Source of the DNA: Thiosulfatimonas sediminis
GTDB taxonomy: Bacteria > Pseudomonadota > Gammaproteobacteria > Thiomicrospirales > Thiomicrospiraceae
Direction of reading: 5' to 3'
DNA: 64,000 nucleotides
Assembly: GCF_011398355.1 (NCBI RefSeq)
Contig: NZ_AP021889.1
Coordinates: 1,240,001-1,304,000 of the forward strand
Position numbers and translations under genes: made by a program. Shown here piece by piece: positions 42,028 to 52,864 of this stretch; positions within the stretch are counted from its first letter, which is position 1, and every line of letters begins with the position of its first letter. Under the pieces are notes generated by a model, which was not told the DNA's origin, ran no database searches, and was given only the letters and a program-made list of their open reading frames with translations.

Positions 42028-42244
42028 TATTTCAGCCTTTATCCGTTAATATTTGCCTTGCCATTGTAGCGGCTCAATGCCTGCCTGTCAGTTAAAAACC
42101 CTTTTTGAGGATGTGTTTTATCCGCGGTTTTTAGGAAATTTGCTACCAGCGGGTTTTAAGCGGATTAAAATACGCCACGCTTGGATTGGCCTTATCGGTT
42201 TTCCATGCGGATTTTTTTAATGATCATGAGTAGGTTAATACCTT

Positions 42245-43405
42245 ATGTCAGATGCTCCGGTCCATCCAGTGGTTAAGCCGAAGATTGCAATATTTTGCCA
42301 AGTTATTGATAACTATGGTGATATTGGCACAAGTTGGCGGTTGGCACAGCAATTACAGCGTGACTATGCTTATCAGGTCTCGCTTTGGGTGGACGAATTA
42401 CCCGCGCTGCACGCGTTGTTGCCAGAGACTGCAATGCAGGCCAAAGTGCAGACGTTGCAGGATATTCAGGTGTATCACTGGCAAGCGGAATGGGTGACGC
42501 ATTTCGCTGAAGACGATATTGCTGATGGAGTAATAGAGATGTTTGGTTGCTGTCTGCCAGACGCTTATCTTATGGCAATGCGCCAGCGTGACAGGCAGCC
42601 GGTTTGGATTAACTTGGAATATTTCAGTTGTGAGTCTTGGGTTGCTGGTTGTCATGGCTTGCCGTCGTTGCAACACAATGGTTTGTCAAAGTGGTTTTTC
42701 TTTCCAGGAATTGATGAGACTCACAGCGGAGGTTTGTTGCGTGAGCGCGATTATTTTTCGCATAGAAATGCTTTTCAAGCAGACAGTCTTCAACATGCTT
42801 GGTTGCAGCGTAATGCGATTCCTATTGCACAGCAGAACAGTATCAAGATTTCACTGTTTGCTTATGAGAACTCCGCTTTAAATGGGCTCTTGGATTGGCT
42901 TGATTCGTTATCAATTCCGGTCGATTTGTATCTGCCGCAAGGTCGCTTGCAAAATTCTTTGAATGGCCACTGGCAAGACAGAATTTCACACTCTCATTCG
43001 AGCACGCAAAAACTTCGCTTGCACTCGATTCGCTTTTTGCCGCAGAGCGATTATGACCCTTTATTATGGTATTGCGATATCAATTTTGTTCGTGGTGAGG
43101 AGTCGTTGAATCGCGCAATTTGGGCTGGAAAACCATTTATATGGCATATCTATCCAACCGAAGATCAAACGCATTGGCCAAAATTAGAGGCTTTTATCGA
43201 GGCATATAAGCTGCCACCATTGCTTGCGGATTTAACTCGGCAATGGAATCAAGAAGCCTTGTGCGATTTAACTTTACAAGCCTTATTTGTCGATTTGAAG
43301 GCATTGCAGATTGGCAGTGCCCAGATTACTGACTGTTTGGCTAAGCAAAAAAGTTTGGCTGAGCAGTTAAATATTTTTATGCAAAATCATGGTGTAATGC
43401 TATGA
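42245..43405 (+). CDS. earP: EF-P arginine rhamnosyltransferase EarP
   Basis: 386 residues. The family start [20 protein letters not shown] has the conserved aspartate region, then [22 protein letters not shown] and the C-terminal [21 protein letters not shown] that binds dTDP-rhamnose. EarP is an inverting GT-B glycosyltransferase that adds rhamnose to Arg32 of elongation factor P. The target gene efp follows 31 bases downstream, and EF-P has arginine at position 32. The start follows a weak AGG. Confidence 0.95.
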   Translation: MSDAPVHPVVKPKIAIFCQVIDNYGDIGTSWRLAQQLQRDYAYQVSLWVDELPALHALLPETAMQAKVQTLQDIQVYHWQAEWVTHFAEDDIADGVIEMFGCCLPDAYLMAMRQRDRQPVWINLEYFSCESWVAGCHGLPSLQHNGLSKWFFFPGIDETHSGGLLRERDYFSHRNAFQADSLQHAWLQRNAIPIAQQNSIKISLFAYENSALNGLLDWLDSLSIPVDLYLPQGRLQNSLNGHWQDRISHSHSSTQKLRLHSIRFLPQSDYDPLLWYCDINFVRGEESLNRAIWAGKPFIWHIYPTEDQTHWPKLEAFIEAYKLPPLLADLTRQWNQEALCDLTLQALFVDLKALQIGSAQITDCLAKQKSLAEQLNIFMQNHGVML

Positions 43406-43442
43406 TTCGACACCTTTTATAATTTTTTTTGGAGCTATGGAT

Positions 43443-44003
43443 ATGAAAACTGCTCAAGAGTTTCGCGCAGGAAACGTCATGATGTTAAACGACCAGCCAA
43501 TGGTCGTGCAAAAAGCCGAATTTAGCAAATCAGGGCGCAACTCTGCCGTGGTGAAAATGAAGTTGAAAAACCTATTAACCGGTGCTGGCACAGAAACAGT
43601 CGTTAAGGCGGATGATAAGTTTGATGCGGTGGTCTTAGATAAGAAAGAGTGTAGCTACAGCTACTTTGCTGATCCTCTGTTTGTTTTCATGGACGAAGAG
43701 TACAACCAGTACGAAGTTGAAAAAGACGATCTTGGTGACACGGTAAACTATATCGAAGACGGAATGCAAGATTTGGTTGAAGTGACTTTTTACGATGGTA
43801 AACCGATTTCAGTCGAAATGCCGAACATTATTGTGCGTCAAGTTGTCTATACTGAAGCGGCCGTGCGTGGCGATACATCAGGTAAAGTGATGAAACCGGC
43901 TAAAATTTCGACAGGTTACGAACTAATGGTTCCAGCGTTTATTGAAATTGATGAAATGATTGAAGTCGATACTCGTACTGGTGAATTCCGTAAACGCGCT
44001 TAA
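43443..44003 (+). CDS. efp: Elongation factor P (Arg32 type)
   Basis: 186 residues. Start choice: ATG 43443 ([10 protein letters not shown]) is eight bases after GGAG and makes the loop arginine residue 32 (KSGRNSA); an ATG six bases upstream is too close. Three beta-barrel domains are present, with the C-terminal signature ending [12 protein letters not shown] rescues ribosomes stalled at consecutive prolines; Arg32 needs rhamnosylation by EarP, whose gene is just upstream. Lys34-type modification genes (epmA) are therefore not expected. Confidence 0.97.
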   Translation: MKTAQEFRAGNVMMLNDQPMVVQKAEFSKSGRNSAVVKMKLKNLLTGAGTETVVKADDKFDAVVLDKKECSYSYFADPLFVFMDEEYNQYEVEKDDLGDTVNYIEDGMQDLVEVTFYDGKPISVEMPNIIVRQVVYTEAAVRGDTSGKVMKPAKISTGYELMVPAFIEIDEMIEVDTRTGEFRKRA

Positions 44004-44146
44004 TTAGGCGTAGCATAGAGTCATTCCAAGTGGTTCAGGCAAAGCAAATGGCAGCAACGCAGTGCGTTAGCTTGGTTGTCGCTTAGCGAATTTGATGGAA
44101 ATTATTCGGTGCTTGTTTAATTCGATTACGTTATCGTAAGAGATTG

Positions 44147-44173
44147 AAAACCCGCTTGAAAGCGGGTTTTTTT
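44147..44173 (+). terminator. efp terminator
   Basis: AAAACCCGCTT and AGCGGGTTTT around a GAA loop, then T-run. Confidence 0.92.
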
Positions 44174-44211
44174 ATGGATTCGATTCGGCGTTATCTGCTC
44201 TGCTGGATAGA

Positions 44212-45384
44212 CTATTTTTTTGTATAGTTGAGGATGGAAATCGGTACGATTTTGCGCACTGGAAAATCTTCAAAATCACGGCGTTCGATGAGTTGTCCAA
44301 GCAGGCTTTCGATCATACAGAGGTTTTTGAAGTCGTCTCTTGAGACCAGCGAAATCGCTTCACCGCTTTGTCCTGCGCGACCAGTTCGGCCGATACGGTG
44401 AATGTAATCTTCTGCCGGAAAAGGCAAGTCGTAGTTCACCACACGACTGAGGTTTTGCATATCCAACCCACGAGAAGCCACACCCGTGGCGACTAAAAAG
44501 TTTAATTTACCGGTTTTAAAGTCGTTCCAGACGTTTTCACGTGAGGCTTGACTGCGCCCTGAATGAATCGAATCGGCAACAATACCTCGTTTGCCGAGTT
44601 GTTCTACCAGTTTTGCGGCAGAATGCTTTTTCTCGACAAAAATTAACGCCTGGTCCCATTGCAGACTATGGATTAAATGGCTCAGTAAAGCCGATTTGGT
44701 GTCTTTATCAACGCACACCAACCATTGTTGAATGCGTGGGGCGTTTTTCTTCTGCTGTGCCAAATTGATTTGTGCTGCGTCATCATAAACTGTGTCGGCT
44801 AGATAGCGCACTTTTTCGTTTAAGGTCGCCGAAAACAGCATACTCTGACGATCGGATGGTAGGCGGTCAATGATTTTATTGAGGTCATCAATAAAGCCCA
44901 TGTCCAGCATTCGGTCGGCTTCATCAAGCACTAAAAATTCGAGGTCGTTAAAAAATAGAGCGCGTTGGTACGCCAGATCCAATAAACGTCCTGGCGTTGC
45001 TACCAATAAATCAATTCCTTGGGTCAATTGCTGTTTACTGGTTTCTAGGTCGGTGCCGCCATAAACGGCCAGCGAGCTTAAGTTGAGATGACGACTGTAT
45101 TGGCGAATCGCGTTTTCAACTTGCATCGCTAACTCACGGGTTGGCACAAGAATCAGTGCGCGAATTGAGCGACTGCGAACCTGTGTGCCGTTATCCAGTT
45201 TTTGCAGTAGCGGAAGGACAAAGCTGGCGGTTTTTCCGGTGCCTGTTTGCGCAGCGGCAATGAGGTCTCGGCCTTGTAAAATCAGTGGAATCGCTTGCTT
45301 TTGAATGTCTGTCGGGGCGGTATAACCTTGTTCGTTTAACGCCTGCAAGATTGCGGTAGATAATCCAAATTGGGCAAAAGACAT
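44212..45384 (-). CDS. DEAD-box RNA helicase (RhlE-like, short)
   Basis: 390 residues from MSFAQFGLST, with GAGG five bases before. Motifs: Q motif, [12 protein letters not shown] (Walker A), [23 protein letters not shown] and [13 protein letters not shown]-dependent RNA unwinding in ribosome assembly or decay. The C-terminal extension is very short (about 20 residues), unlike the basic tail of its paralogue at 47350. The core of the two is similar, so an old duplication in the genome is likely. It converges on efp. Confidence 0.9.
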   Translation of the reverse strand: MSFAQFGLSTAILQALNEQGYTAPTDIQKQAIPLILQGRDLIAAAQTGTGKTASFVLPLLQKLDNGTQVRSRSIRALILVPTRELAMQVENAIRQYSRHLNLSSLAVYGGTDLETSKQQLTQGIDLLVATPGRLLDLAYQRALFFNDLEFLVLDEADRMLDMGFIDDLNKIIDRLPSDRQSMLFSATLNEKVRYLADTVYDDAAQINLAQQKKNAPRIQQWLVCVDKDTKSALLSHLIHSLQWDQALIFVEKKHSAAKLVEQLGKRGIVADSIHSGRSQASRENVWNDFKTGKLNFLVATGVASRGLDMQNLSRVVNYDLPFPAEDYIHRIGRTGRAGQSGEAISLVSRDDFKNLCMIESLLGQLIERRDFEDFPVRKIVPISILNYTKK

Positions 45385-45486
45385 AGAGACCTCAAAATTT
45401 AGGGGGCGCGTTGACGCGCGAAAACGCAAATTATAAACGGATTTGCCTCCAAAGCTAAACAAGACGCAAAAGTGATCTGCGGTTGT

Positions 45487-46155
45487 TTAATCGTCAATTT
45501 GGCGTTTGTAGTTCAATATGACTCCATTAAATTCTGGGGTTTTTATTAAAGGCTCGCGCAGTTTTGATTGTTTATGCGAGAAGCCAAGAGTCACCATTTT
45601 CTTGCTGAATTTAGCGTGTTTACCGCGGCCCGGATCAACTAAAATCACTTCGCACTGCGTATTGGCGTGTTGTTCGATAAATTCGGCCAGCAGTTGAATA
45701 TGATTTTGTTCATAGAGTAAGTCTGAGCCGATAATGACATCAAAGCGTCCTAGCCCGGAATCTTCATTTTTCCAATCGGTACGCAAAAATGGAATGTCTT
45801 GCGCTTTGTTGAGCGCACTGTTTTTGACGAGAAACTTTCCCGCTTCTGGATGGTAATCGGTCGCAGTGATGTCGGCATTTCGTGCATTGAGAAGATGGCT
45901 GGAAAGCGCAATGCCGCAACCGATTTCTAAAATTCGCTTGTCTTGAATGTCAAAATCTTGCATCTGTTCGGCGAGCACTTGACTGGAATCCCAAACCACA
46001 CCAAATAATGACCACTGCGCATCGGAAATACCGAGTGCTTCGGCTTCTTTAAAAGGGTCGCTAAACTGTTGCTTGTCGCGCAGTGAACAAAGGTGAATAT
46101 CAAATTTTTCAAATTCAATTGTTTGGTAGCGTACGCGGAGCGTGGCGATAGACAT
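45487..46155 (-). CDS. SAM-dependent methyltransferase (lysine methyltransferase-like, METTL21 group)
   Basis: 222 residues. Motif I is ILEIGCGIALSSHLL at about 75-89, followed by ITATDYHP (acidic loop) and FDVIIGSDLLYE, the DxxYE pattern of the family 16 protein methyltransferases. WSLFGVVWDSSQVLAEQM precedes motif I as in that group. The substrate in bacteria is unknown. It may be co-transcribed with the helicase gene downstream, 102 bases away. Confidence 0.8.
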   Translation of the reverse strand: MSIATLRVRYQTIEFEKFDIHLCSLRDKQQFSDPFKEAEALGISDAQWSLFGVVWDSSQVLAEQMQDFDIQDKRILEIGCGIALSSHLLNARNADITATDYHPEAGKFLVKNSALNKAQDIPFLRTDWKNEDSGLGRFDVIIGSDLLYEQNHIQLLAEFIEQHANTQCEVILVDPGRGKHAKFSKKMVTLGFSHKQSKLREPLIKTPEFNGVILNYKRQIDD

Positions 46156-46276
46156 GAAATGTTGCCTTTTGTTGTGATGGTTTTCGCAACAAGTCTGGCT
46201 AAAAATCGCTACGCTGAAGTGGGCATTATACGCATAAACTCAAAGGGAATTAGGTTTAAACGTTGCCCGCACTTTA

Positions 46277-46834
46277 CTACCAGACAAGGTCATCCGGAAT
46301 GGCAAATTTGGCGTAGTAGTCTTCGTCTTCTTTCGACAGTTTACTGGCGACGCTCTGTTGACGGACAATAATGGACGGGTCGCGTTGTTCAATTTTGTCG
46401 AGCAGTTCTGCGGATACTAAAGTGTAGCTTTGTTTGAAATGCACAATAAGTAGTTGCTCTTTGACTAATGCTCTGTGGGTACTGGCATTGACATTCAGTG
46501 TTTTAACCGTAGTGCCATCAGCAAAATTAAAAGGCATTTCGCCAAAGTAATTACGCAGTTGATTGCTCTCTATTAACTGTTTGAGTTCCGCCTGTTTGGC
46601 TTTTTCTGCTTGTTCTTGTTGACGCTGTTGATTAAGCACTCGATCACGTTGCGCTTTCTCTTCAGCGGCTTGGGCGGCTAATTGCGCCACTTCGCTTAGT
46701 TGTGTTTCGCCTTTTTTGGCTTTATTGGCGTTTTTTTGTTTCGCGTTTTGTTGTTTTTCGCGTTGCACCTGTTTGGCTTTTTTATCGCTGACTAAACCGG
46801 ATTTCTTAAGTTGGTCAAAAAGAGACGCTGCCAT
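46277..46834 (-). CDS. DUF2058 protein (YaiL-like)
   Basis: 185 residues from MAASLFDQLKKSGLVSDKKA, preceded by GGGGA. The N-terminal half is a lysine- and glutamine-rich helix (KQVQREKQQNAKQKNANKAK), a likely coiled coil or nucleic-acid-binding segment. The C-terminal part (RNYFGEMPFNFADGTTVKTL and IPDDLVW) is the compact conserved domain. The function of the family is unknown. A TTG 15 bases upstream in frame is not needed. It stands alone on the minus strand. Confidence 0.85.
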   Translation of the reverse strand: MAASLFDQLKKSGLVSDKKAKQVQREKQQNAKQKNANKAKKGETQLSEVAQLAAQAAEEKAQRDRVLNQQRQQEQAEKAKQAELKQLIESNQLRNYFGEMPFNFADGTTVKTLNVNASTHRALVKEQLLIVHFKQSYTLVSAELLDKIEQRDPSIIVRQQSVASKLSKEDEDYYAKFAIPDDLVW

Positions 46835-47010
46835 TGAACTGTTCCCCAAGGTTGTTTTTATTGGTGCATTATTTTATACGCGAATTGGCTGCTGGAAACG
46901 GCTAATTTTGTGTGCCAGCTTGTTGTACCAGCGGATGGAGATAATCGAGAGGGGTCAAGAAGGCAGAGAAGCGCCTTCTTGTAAAAGCATTTTGTGGTTT
47001 GCCAGTTGTG

Positions 47011-47232
47011 CTAGTTATATTCGCCAGGAGTGGCGATTTTTTGAACCGTTACTTTACCGACTTTTTGCCCTGTCATGCGCAATAGTTCGTCACCGGAAAA
47101 TTCATAGCCCAGTTTGTAGGCGATACGCGCCACATCGTCTGCTGTGGCAGAGGCCATTACTTTGGCTTTTAGTTCGGAATCATCTTGCATGATTTGCAAA
47201 AACGCTTTTAATTGATCGAGTGCCATTATCAT
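47011..47232 (-). CDS. Nif11-domain small protein
   Basis: 73 residues (71 if the second ATG at 47226 is used). MALDQLKAFLQIMQDDSELK with TADDVARIAYKLGYEFSGDEL is a clear Nif11 domain. This domain is found in cyanobacterial nitrogen-fixation proteins and as the leader of Nif11-type RiPP precursors. Here the leader is followed only by LRMTGQKVGKVTVQKIATPGEYN, split as two short parts, with no Gly-Gly cleavage motif and no cysteine. No RiPP enzyme or nif gene is near. AAGGAAT precedes the start. Function unknown. Confidence 0.8.
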   Translation of the reverse strand: MIMALDQLKAFLQIMQDDSELKAKVMASATADDVARIAYKLGYEFSGDELLRMTGQKVGKVTVQKIATPGEYN

Positions 47233-47349
47233 TTATTCCTTGTATCAAAAGCGTTGGTCGCATGACGACCAAAGCATCAGTAAATTTTTGACGCAATTAT
47301 AAATCAAATGGACTCGTAAACCTTGATAAAAAGCCCAGCGTTTTATCGA

Positions 47350-48717
47350 TTAACTCTCTTTTGGAGTATTGCGGCGTGGGGCACTGTTTCTGCCACCATT
47401 TGCTGGGCGATTAGGATTGTTTCGCGGTTTTCTGCGTGCCGGCTTAGGCGCATCAGAGCCAGCGTTGGATTTCCCTGAACGTGGAGCGCTTCTTCCTGGT
47501 GGGGCTTTATCACTCCACTCTTTGGCTTTCTTCGGTTTTTTCGGTTTTCTTTTCTTTAAGCCCAGTTTGGATTCGCCGAGTGGTTGTGAGGGTTCGAATC
47601 CTGGCACCATCTCGCGCGGCAGAATTTGGTTAATCAGATTTTCGATACCGACTAATTCTTCGTGTTCTTCTGCACAGACCAAAGAGATCGCTTCACCATT
47701 CGCACCGGCGCGACCAGTACGCCCGATACGGTGTACATAGTCTTCAGAGACGTGCGGTAAATCAAAGTTAACCACGTGTGGCAGTAGATCAATATCAATA
47801 CCACGTGCGGCAATGTCGGTGGCGACCAAGACTTGCAACTTGTTTTCTTTAAAGTCGGTTAAGGCGCGTACTCGTGCATTTTGGCTTTTGTTACCGTGAA
47901 TTGCTGCGGCACGAATTTTATGTTTTTCTAATTGAGTCGCCAGACGGTTAGCCCCGTGTTTGGTTCGGGTAAAGACTAAAACTTGATACCATGCGTGGTC
48001 TTGAATTAACTTAATCAGTAGATTGGTTTTCTGGGCTTTATCAACAGGATAAATTTTTTGTTTGACCGTGTCTGCGGTTGAGTTTTCAGGGGTAACTGAA
48101 ATTTCTACCGGATTATGCACCAACCCTTTTGCTAAGGCGCGGATGTCATCTGAGAAGGTTGCTGAGAAAAGAAGGTTTTGGCGTTTTGCCGGTAGCAACG
48201 TCAAAATCTTTTTAATGTCGCGGATAAAACCCATATCCAGCATTCGGTCGGCTTCATCGAGGATTAATACTTCCAGTTCATCAAAACGCACCGCATTTTG
48301 TTGATATAAATCCAGTAAACGTCCCGGTGTCGCGACTAAGATGTCGACGCCTTTACGCATACGCAGCATTTGTGGATTGATTTTGACGCCACCGTATACC
48401 ACGCTGGAACTTAATCGTAGTTCTTTGCCGTAGGTTTCGACACTTTCACTTACTTGCAGTGCCAGTTCTCGGGTTGGAGTTAAAATCAACGCGCGTGCTT
48501 GGTTGGCTTTTGCTTGGCGACCTTTCGAGAGGTTTTCCAGAAGCGGTAGCGTAAAGCCCGCCGTTTTGCCGGTACCGGTTTGCGCAGCTGCCATAACATC
48601 ATGCCCTGCTAAAATTGCGGGGATCGCTTGTGCTTGAATCGGCGTCGGAGTGCTGTAACCGCTGTCTGCAACGGCTTTTAGAATATGGGCATTTAAGCCA
48701 AGTTCGGTAAATTTCAT
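47350..48717 (-). CDS. rhlE: DEAD-box RNA helicase RhlE
   Basis: 455 residues. Motifs: [19 protein letters not shown] with [11 protein letters not shown] (Q motif), [55 protein letters not shown] and [10 protein letters not shown]. The C-terminal 75 residues are basic and Pro/Arg/Asn-rich ([24 protein letters not shown]), a disordered RNA-binding tail. RhlE works in ribosome maturation and RNA decay. It is the second of two such helicases within 5 kb. ATG with no strong ribosome site. Confidence 0.92.
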   Translation of the reverse strand: MKFTELGLNAHILKAVADSGYSTPTPIQAQAIPAILAGHDVMAAAQTGTGKTAGFTLPLLENLSKGRQAKANQARALILTPTRELALQVSESVETYGKELRLSSSVVYGGVKINPQMLRMRKGVDILVATPGRLLDLYQQNAVRFDELEVLILDEADRMLDMGFIRDIKKILTLLPAKRQNLLFSATFSDDIRALAKGLVHNPVEISVTPENSTADTVKQKIYPVDKAQKTNLLIKLIQDHAWYQVLVFTRTKHGANRLATQLEKHKIRAAAIHGNKSQNARVRALTDFKENKLQVLVATDIAARGIDIDLLPHVVNFDLPHVSEDYVHRIGRTGRAGANGEAISLVCAEEHEELVGIENLINQILPREMVPGFEPSQPLGESKLGLKKRKPKKPKKAKEWSDKAPPGRSAPRSGKSNAGSDAPKPARRKPRNNPNRPANGGRNSAPRRNTPKES

Positions 48718-49021
48718 AGAAACCTTAGGTTGGGTCGCTCACGCGAAAAAAAGGAATGTGCGTAGAATAGCCGATTCGCAAAGATTAAGGGGTATTAATT
48801 GAGATTGATGAGCCGGTTAGCAAGTAATCCGTTCGAGTCGTTCAGATTTGCAGTTCAATTTTGCAAAAATCGTATGAATGTTCTGTGATTAGTTTTATAA
48901 ATCCCGTTGGATTTATTGGGGTTTTTCTCAGGAAACGCTGAGACTAATCGCAAATTTTTGGACAAAATATGCCACAATAGCGCCCATTCAAATACATTCA
49001 GATTTTTTAAAGGATTTTAAG
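48718..49021. other. Divergent intergenic region rhlE/ABC-F
   Basis: About 304 bases without a gene. A short hairpin AAATCC-CGTT-GGATTT (48899-48914) and CTCAG/CTGAG (48928-48942) lie upstream of the ABC-F gene. They may be leader structures; ABC-F genes are often attenuated, but no leader peptide is evident. Confidence 0.35.
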
Positions 49022-50623
49022 GTGTTATCGACCGCAAATATTACCATGCAGTTTGGCGAAAAGCCGTTATTTGAAGATATTTCCGTAAAGTTTGGCGATG
49101 GCAATCGCTACGGTTTGATTGGCGCGAACGGTTGTGGAAAATCCACGCTAATGAAAATTTTGGGTGGTGATTTAGAGCAGACCAGCGGCACCGTTAGCTT
49201 AGATCCGAATGAAAAACTGGGTAAGTTAAAGCAGGATCAATTTGCTTACGAGGCTTTTTCGGTTGTTGACACGGTGATTATGGGCGACGTCGATTTATGG
49301 GAAGTGAAGCGCGAGCGTGATCGTATTTATGGCTTGCCGGAAATGTCGGAAGATGATGGAATGCAGGTCGCCGAGTTGGAAGTGCGTTTTGCTGAAATGG
49401 ATGGTTACACCGCCGAATCGCGCGCCGGTGAGTTATTAATTGGTGTGGGTATTCCAGTTGAACAGCATTATGGCCCTATGAGCGAAGTGGCGCCGGGTTG
49501 GAAATTACGTGTGCTTTTGGCACAGGCGTTGTTTGCGGATCCGGATATTCTGTTGCTTGACGAGCCGACGAACAACTTGGACATCGACACCATTCGCTGG
49601 TTGGAAACGGTATTGAATGAACGTAAGAGCACGATGATTATCATCTCTCACGATCGTCACTTCTTAAACTCTGTTTGTACCCACATGGCTGATTTGGATT
49701 ATGGTGAGTTGCGAATCTATCCGGGTAATTACGATGAGTATATGGTTGCGGCCACCCAAGCGCGGGATCGCCTGTTGTCTGACAATGCTAAAAAACAAGC
49801 GCAAATCAACGAATTAAAAACTTTTGTGAGCCGCTTCTCTGCCAACGCATCGAAAGCCAAACAGGCGACATCGCGTGCGAAGTTGATTGATAAAATTGAG
49901 TTGACCGAGGTGAAACCGTCCAGTCGTGTCAATCCGTTTATTCGTTTTGATCAAGATAAAAAGCTGTTCCGTTTGGCATTGGAAGTTGAAAAGTTAAGCA
50001 AGACTTATCACGATGAAGACGGTGATAATCCGGTGATTAAAAACTTCAGTATCATGTTAGAAGCAGAAGAGCGTCTGGCGATTATCGGTGGTAACGGTAT
50101 CGGGAAAACCACTCTGCTGAAGTGTTTAGTGGGCGACACTGACTTGACTTCCGGTGTGGTTAAATGGTCGGAAAATACCCAGATTGGCTATTACGCACAG
50201 GATCATGCCGCGGATTTTGCCGAAGATATGAATCTGTTGGATTGGATGAGTCAGTGGAAGCAGCCAAGTGATGATGAGCAGACAATTCGTAGTATTCTTG
50301 GACGTTTACTGTTCTCACAAAAAGAGCTAGGTAAATCGGTTAAGGTGCTATCTGGTGGTGAGCAAGGGCGCATGTTGTTTGGTAAATTGATGCTGCAAAA
50401 ACCCAACGTCTTGATCATGGATGAGCCGACGAACCATTTGGATATGGAATCGATTGAGTCGCTGAATATCGCTTTGGAAAACTATCCTGGGACGGTGATT
50501 TTCGTCTCTCACGACCGTGAGTTTGTTTCTTCGATTGCAACCCGTCTATTAGCGATGACGGATAAGGGCATCGAAGATTATCGCGGCGACTACGAGTCGT
50601 ATTTACAAACACTTGAAAACTGA
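49022..50623 (+). CDS. ybiT: ABC-F ATPase YbiT
   Basis: 533 residues. Two ABC domains: Walker [10 protein letters not shown] and GGNGIGKTT; signature regions MSEVAPGWK and VLSGGEQGR; Walker [13 protein letters not shown] and [12 protein letters not shown]. The linker between them (about 240-320) is charged and helical, the PtIM arm. No membrane domain, so it acts on ribosomes rather than in transport. The [20 protein letters not shown] insert is typical of YbiT rather than EttA. The start is a GTG eight bases after AAAGGA. It is followed by a terminator. Confidence 0.9.
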   Translation: MLSTANITMQFGEKPLFEDISVKFGDGNRYGLIGANGCGKSTLMKILGGDLEQTSGTVSLDPNEKLGKLKQDQFAYEAFSVVDTVIMGDVDLWEVKRERDRIYGLPEMSEDDGMQVAELEVRFAEMDGYTAESRAGELLIGVGIPVEQHYGPMSEVAPGWKLRVLLAQALFADPDILLLDEPTNNLDIDTIRWLETVLNERKSTMIIISHDRHFLNSVCTHMADLDYGELRIYPGNYDEYMVAATQARDRLLSDNAKKQAQINELKTFVSRFSANASKAKQATSRAKLIDKIELTEVKPSSRVNPFIRFDQDKKLFRLALEVEKLSKTYHDEDGDNPVIKNFSIMLEAEERLAIIGGNGIGKTTLLKCLVGDTDLTSGVVKWSENTQIGYYAQDHAADFAEDMNLLDWMSQWKQPSDDEQTIRSILGRLLFSQKELGKSVKVLSGGEQGRMLFGKLMLQKPNVLIMDEPTNHLDMESIESLNIALENYPGTVIFVSHDREFVSSIATRLLAMTDKGIEDYRGDYESYLQTLEN

Positions 50624-50764
50624 ATTGTAGCGCGCTTAAGCGAATAAGAGGCACAGAGCAATTTGGTTGAGCAAGGGTGTTTGTTCGCGGTCATGTCAAT
50701 TTTTGATAATAACGGCGGGCACCTTGCTGAAGTCAATCAGAACTTTGTCTGTGTCTCCATAAGT

Positions 50765-50797
50765 AAGGCAGTCAGTTTCGATTGACTGCCTTTTTTA
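50765..50797 (+). terminator. Terminator downstream of ybiT
   Basis: GGCAGTCA and TGACTGCC around GTTTCGAT, then six T. Confidence 0.9.
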
Positions 50798-50852
50798 TTG
50801 CTCGCGTTGCATCAATTAGGGTGTTCGTTGGCAGCAAAAAGTGAGAAAAATT

Positions 50853-51305
50853 ATGCACACGATTTGGGTTGATGCGGACGCGTGTCCGGTGGTAATCAAA
50901 GAGATTTTATTTAAAGCGGCGCAGCGCACTGAAATGCCATTGGTTTTGGTCGCCAACCATTTTATGCGCATTCCGAATGCCAAAAACATTCAGTTCCGTC
51001 AAGTGGGGGCGGGGTTTGATGTAGCGGATAATTGGATTGTACAGCATTGTATTGCTGATGATTTGGTGGTGACTGCGGATATTCCTCTGGCAGCGGAAGT
51101 GGTCGCAAAAGGGACTTTGGCACTGAATCCGCGTGGTGAACTCTATACCGAGAGCAATATCCGACAGCGTTTGAATATGCGCGATTTTATGGAAACACTG
51201 CGTTCCAGTGGGATACAAACCGGCGGGCCGGATGCGTTAAATCAAAAAGACCGCCAAGCCTTTGCGAATCAGTTGGATAAATGGCTGGCGAAGCACAAGT
51301 CTTAG
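50853..51305 (+). CDS. YaiI/YqxD family protein (DUF188)
   Basis: 150 residues. The start [16 protein letters not shown] holds two conserved aspartates, then [15 protein letters not shown] and [13 protein letters not shown], the DUF188 signature; the fold resembles PIN-type nucleases. Biological function is not established. Start ATG 50853 ([10 protein letters not shown]); an in-frame GTG 12 bases upstream is possible. It lies alone between the ybiT terminator and the nitroreductase gene. Confidence 0.9.
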   Translation: MHTIWVDADACPVVIKEILFKAAQRTEMPLVLVANHFMRIPNAKNIQFRQVGAGFDVADNWIVQHCIADDLVVTADIPLAAEVVAKGTLALNPRGELYTESNIRQRLNMRDFMETLRSSGIQTGGPDALNQKDRQAFANQLDKWLAKHKS

Positions 51306-51398
51306 GGAAATACGGAATAAGAGGCCTGCAGTTGGCTTTTTTAAGCCGGTTAGATTGTTTATCATAAGCCGCATTCGAATCGTCACCTTGGAGGTGTT

Positions 51399-52052
51399 AT
51401 GAACATTCTTGAAATCGCTCAGTCGCGTTACGCGACCAAAAAATTTAACCCTAACAAGCGTATCTCTGACCAAGACTTTGCACAAATAAAGGGCTTGTTA
51501 AGGTTCAGTCCATCATCGGTTAATTCACAACCTTGGCATTTTTTTATTGCCGATAATCGTGCCGCTAAACAGCGTTTAAGCCTAGCAACTCAACCTCCTT
51601 ATGCGGCTAATGAAGCAAAAATTCTTGATGCTTCGCACGTTATTTTATTTTGTGCTAAGAATGAGATCGACCAGGTATATCTGCAGAAAATCTGTGACCA
51701 AGAGGAGCAAGATGGACGGTTTGCTACGCCCGAAGCAAAAGCCATGGCGTTGCAAGTACGCTCTTTTTATGCAGATTTACATCGGGTTACTCTGCAAGAT
51801 ACGCCAGCGTGGTTACAAAAACAGGTCTATCTGAATTTGGGTACAGTACTGTTGGGAGCGGCCAGCTTGGGAATCGATGCAGTGCCGATTGAAGGCGTTG
51901 ATTTGACTCAGTTAGAGGCTGAGTTTGCTTTGCCGGAAAAAGGCTTAACTGCCGTTGCGCTGGTGGCATTGGGCTATCATGCTGCAGACGACTTTAATGC
52001 CGACTTGCCAAAATCTCGTTTTCCGGCAAGCGAGATAATGACGTTTTTGTAA
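51399..52052 (+). CDS. nfsB: NAD(P)H nitroreductase (NfsB-like)
   Basis: 217 residues, the size of NfsB. FMN-binding residues in SRYATKKFNP (near the N-terminus) and RFSPSSVNSQPWHF; the dimer core includes LNLGTVLLGAASLGIDAVPIEG. It reduces nitro groups, quinones and flavins in two-electron steps using NAD(P)H, independent of oxygen. A strong TTGGAGGT precedes the ATG. It is a single-gene unit converging on a lipoprotein gene. Confidence 0.9.
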   Translation: MNILEIAQSRYATKKFNPNKRISDQDFAQIKGLLRFSPSSVNSQPWHFFIADNRAAKQRLSLATQPPYAANEAKILDASHVILFCAKNEIDQVYLQKICDQEEQDGRFATPEAKAMALQVRSFYADLHRVTLQDTPAWLQKQVYLNLGTVLLGAASLGIDAVPIEGVDLTQLEAEFALPEKGLTAVALVALGYHAADDFNADLPKSRFPASEIMTFL

Positions 52053-52083
52053 AGTCGTGTGCCCAGCGCAGTGATGATGGATG

Positions 52084-52653
52084 TTAGTCGTCGATATTTG
52101 AAATAGGGAAACTGAAAAACGGTGTTGAGAACTTATCGCTTCTGACACGCGAATGGATTTTCCCTTTTTGCAACACTTTGCCGTTGCGTAAATCGGTTAG
52201 GTAGAAATTGCCTTCGGCAATGCCGTGATACATATCTACGGCTAAAATATTGACGATCGCACTTTGTTCTGGGTCACTCAAATTCACAATCGGTACGGAT
52301 ATACCCGTCGAGTCGCGATCCGTACCGAGCGACGTATAAAACATATCTAAGCGGTAATCAGCTTGATCAGCACTGTTCATTAAGCGCACCTGAAAGCGTT
52401 CAGCTAATTCAATTTGCAGGCGCTGATGGGCGTATTTAACGATTTGGTTATCAATAACAAAATGGCTTTTGATAAAAACTTTTTGGTCGCTAAGCACGCT
52501 CATGTCTTGCGGGGTGATCGTTTGCATCATTTTATCAATGCTATAAGTTACTAATCGTTGCTCGGTAGAGCCCTTGAAATAAGCGCCTTCTTGTCGGGTG
52601 CTGCAGGCTGTTAAAAAGGATAGGGTTAGAAGTAAAACGAATAAGCGAAGCAT
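52084..52653 (-). CDS. Lipoprotein, unknown function
   Basis: 189 residues. The signal MLRLFVLLLTLSFLTACS has a clean lipobox. The mature part has alternating strands and helices (FIKSHFVIDNQIVKYAHQRL; ADYRLDMFYTSLGTDRDSTG) and looks like a single globular periplasmic domain, perhaps of the LptE/CsgG-like alpha/beta kind, but I cannot assign a family. The C-terminus FFSFPISNIDD is odd. It is divergent from parA with about 210 bases between. Confidence 0.72.
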   Translation of the reverse strand: MLRLFVLLLTLSFLTACSTRQEGAYFKGSTEQRLVTYSIDKMMQTITPQDMSVLSDQKVFIKSHFVIDNQIVKYAHQRLQIELAERFQVRLMNSADQADYRLDMFYTSLGTDRDSTGISVPIVNLSDPEQSAIVNILAVDMYHGIAEGNFYLTDLRNGKVLQKGKIHSRVRSDKFSTPFFSFPISNIDD

Positions 52654-52864
52654 GGCGATAGTAGTCCATTTAATCCATTAAAGGCTTCAGTATAGCCTGA
52701 GAGTTGCCCGTTAATAAATCTCTGTTTCGGCAGAGCGCGCTTTGTCTTTTCTTAACTCATGTCTTTATGCGTCTGTATAATAGTTCGTATTTTATTTTAT
52801 ACGCCGATGTCGCTTGTAACGGTGGTTTTGGCTCAATCAGAATTTGGAAATTGGGATTCAATCT

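Noticed and set aside
42077-42220. 47-codon frame upstream of earP
   Set aside because: No ribosome site, ends in a run of T, and no protein-like features.
47588-47610. tRNA T-loop-like sequence GGTTCGAATCC followed by TGGCACCA
   Set aside because: It lies inside the rhlE coding frame on the other strand, and no acceptor, D or anticodon arms can be drawn upstream.
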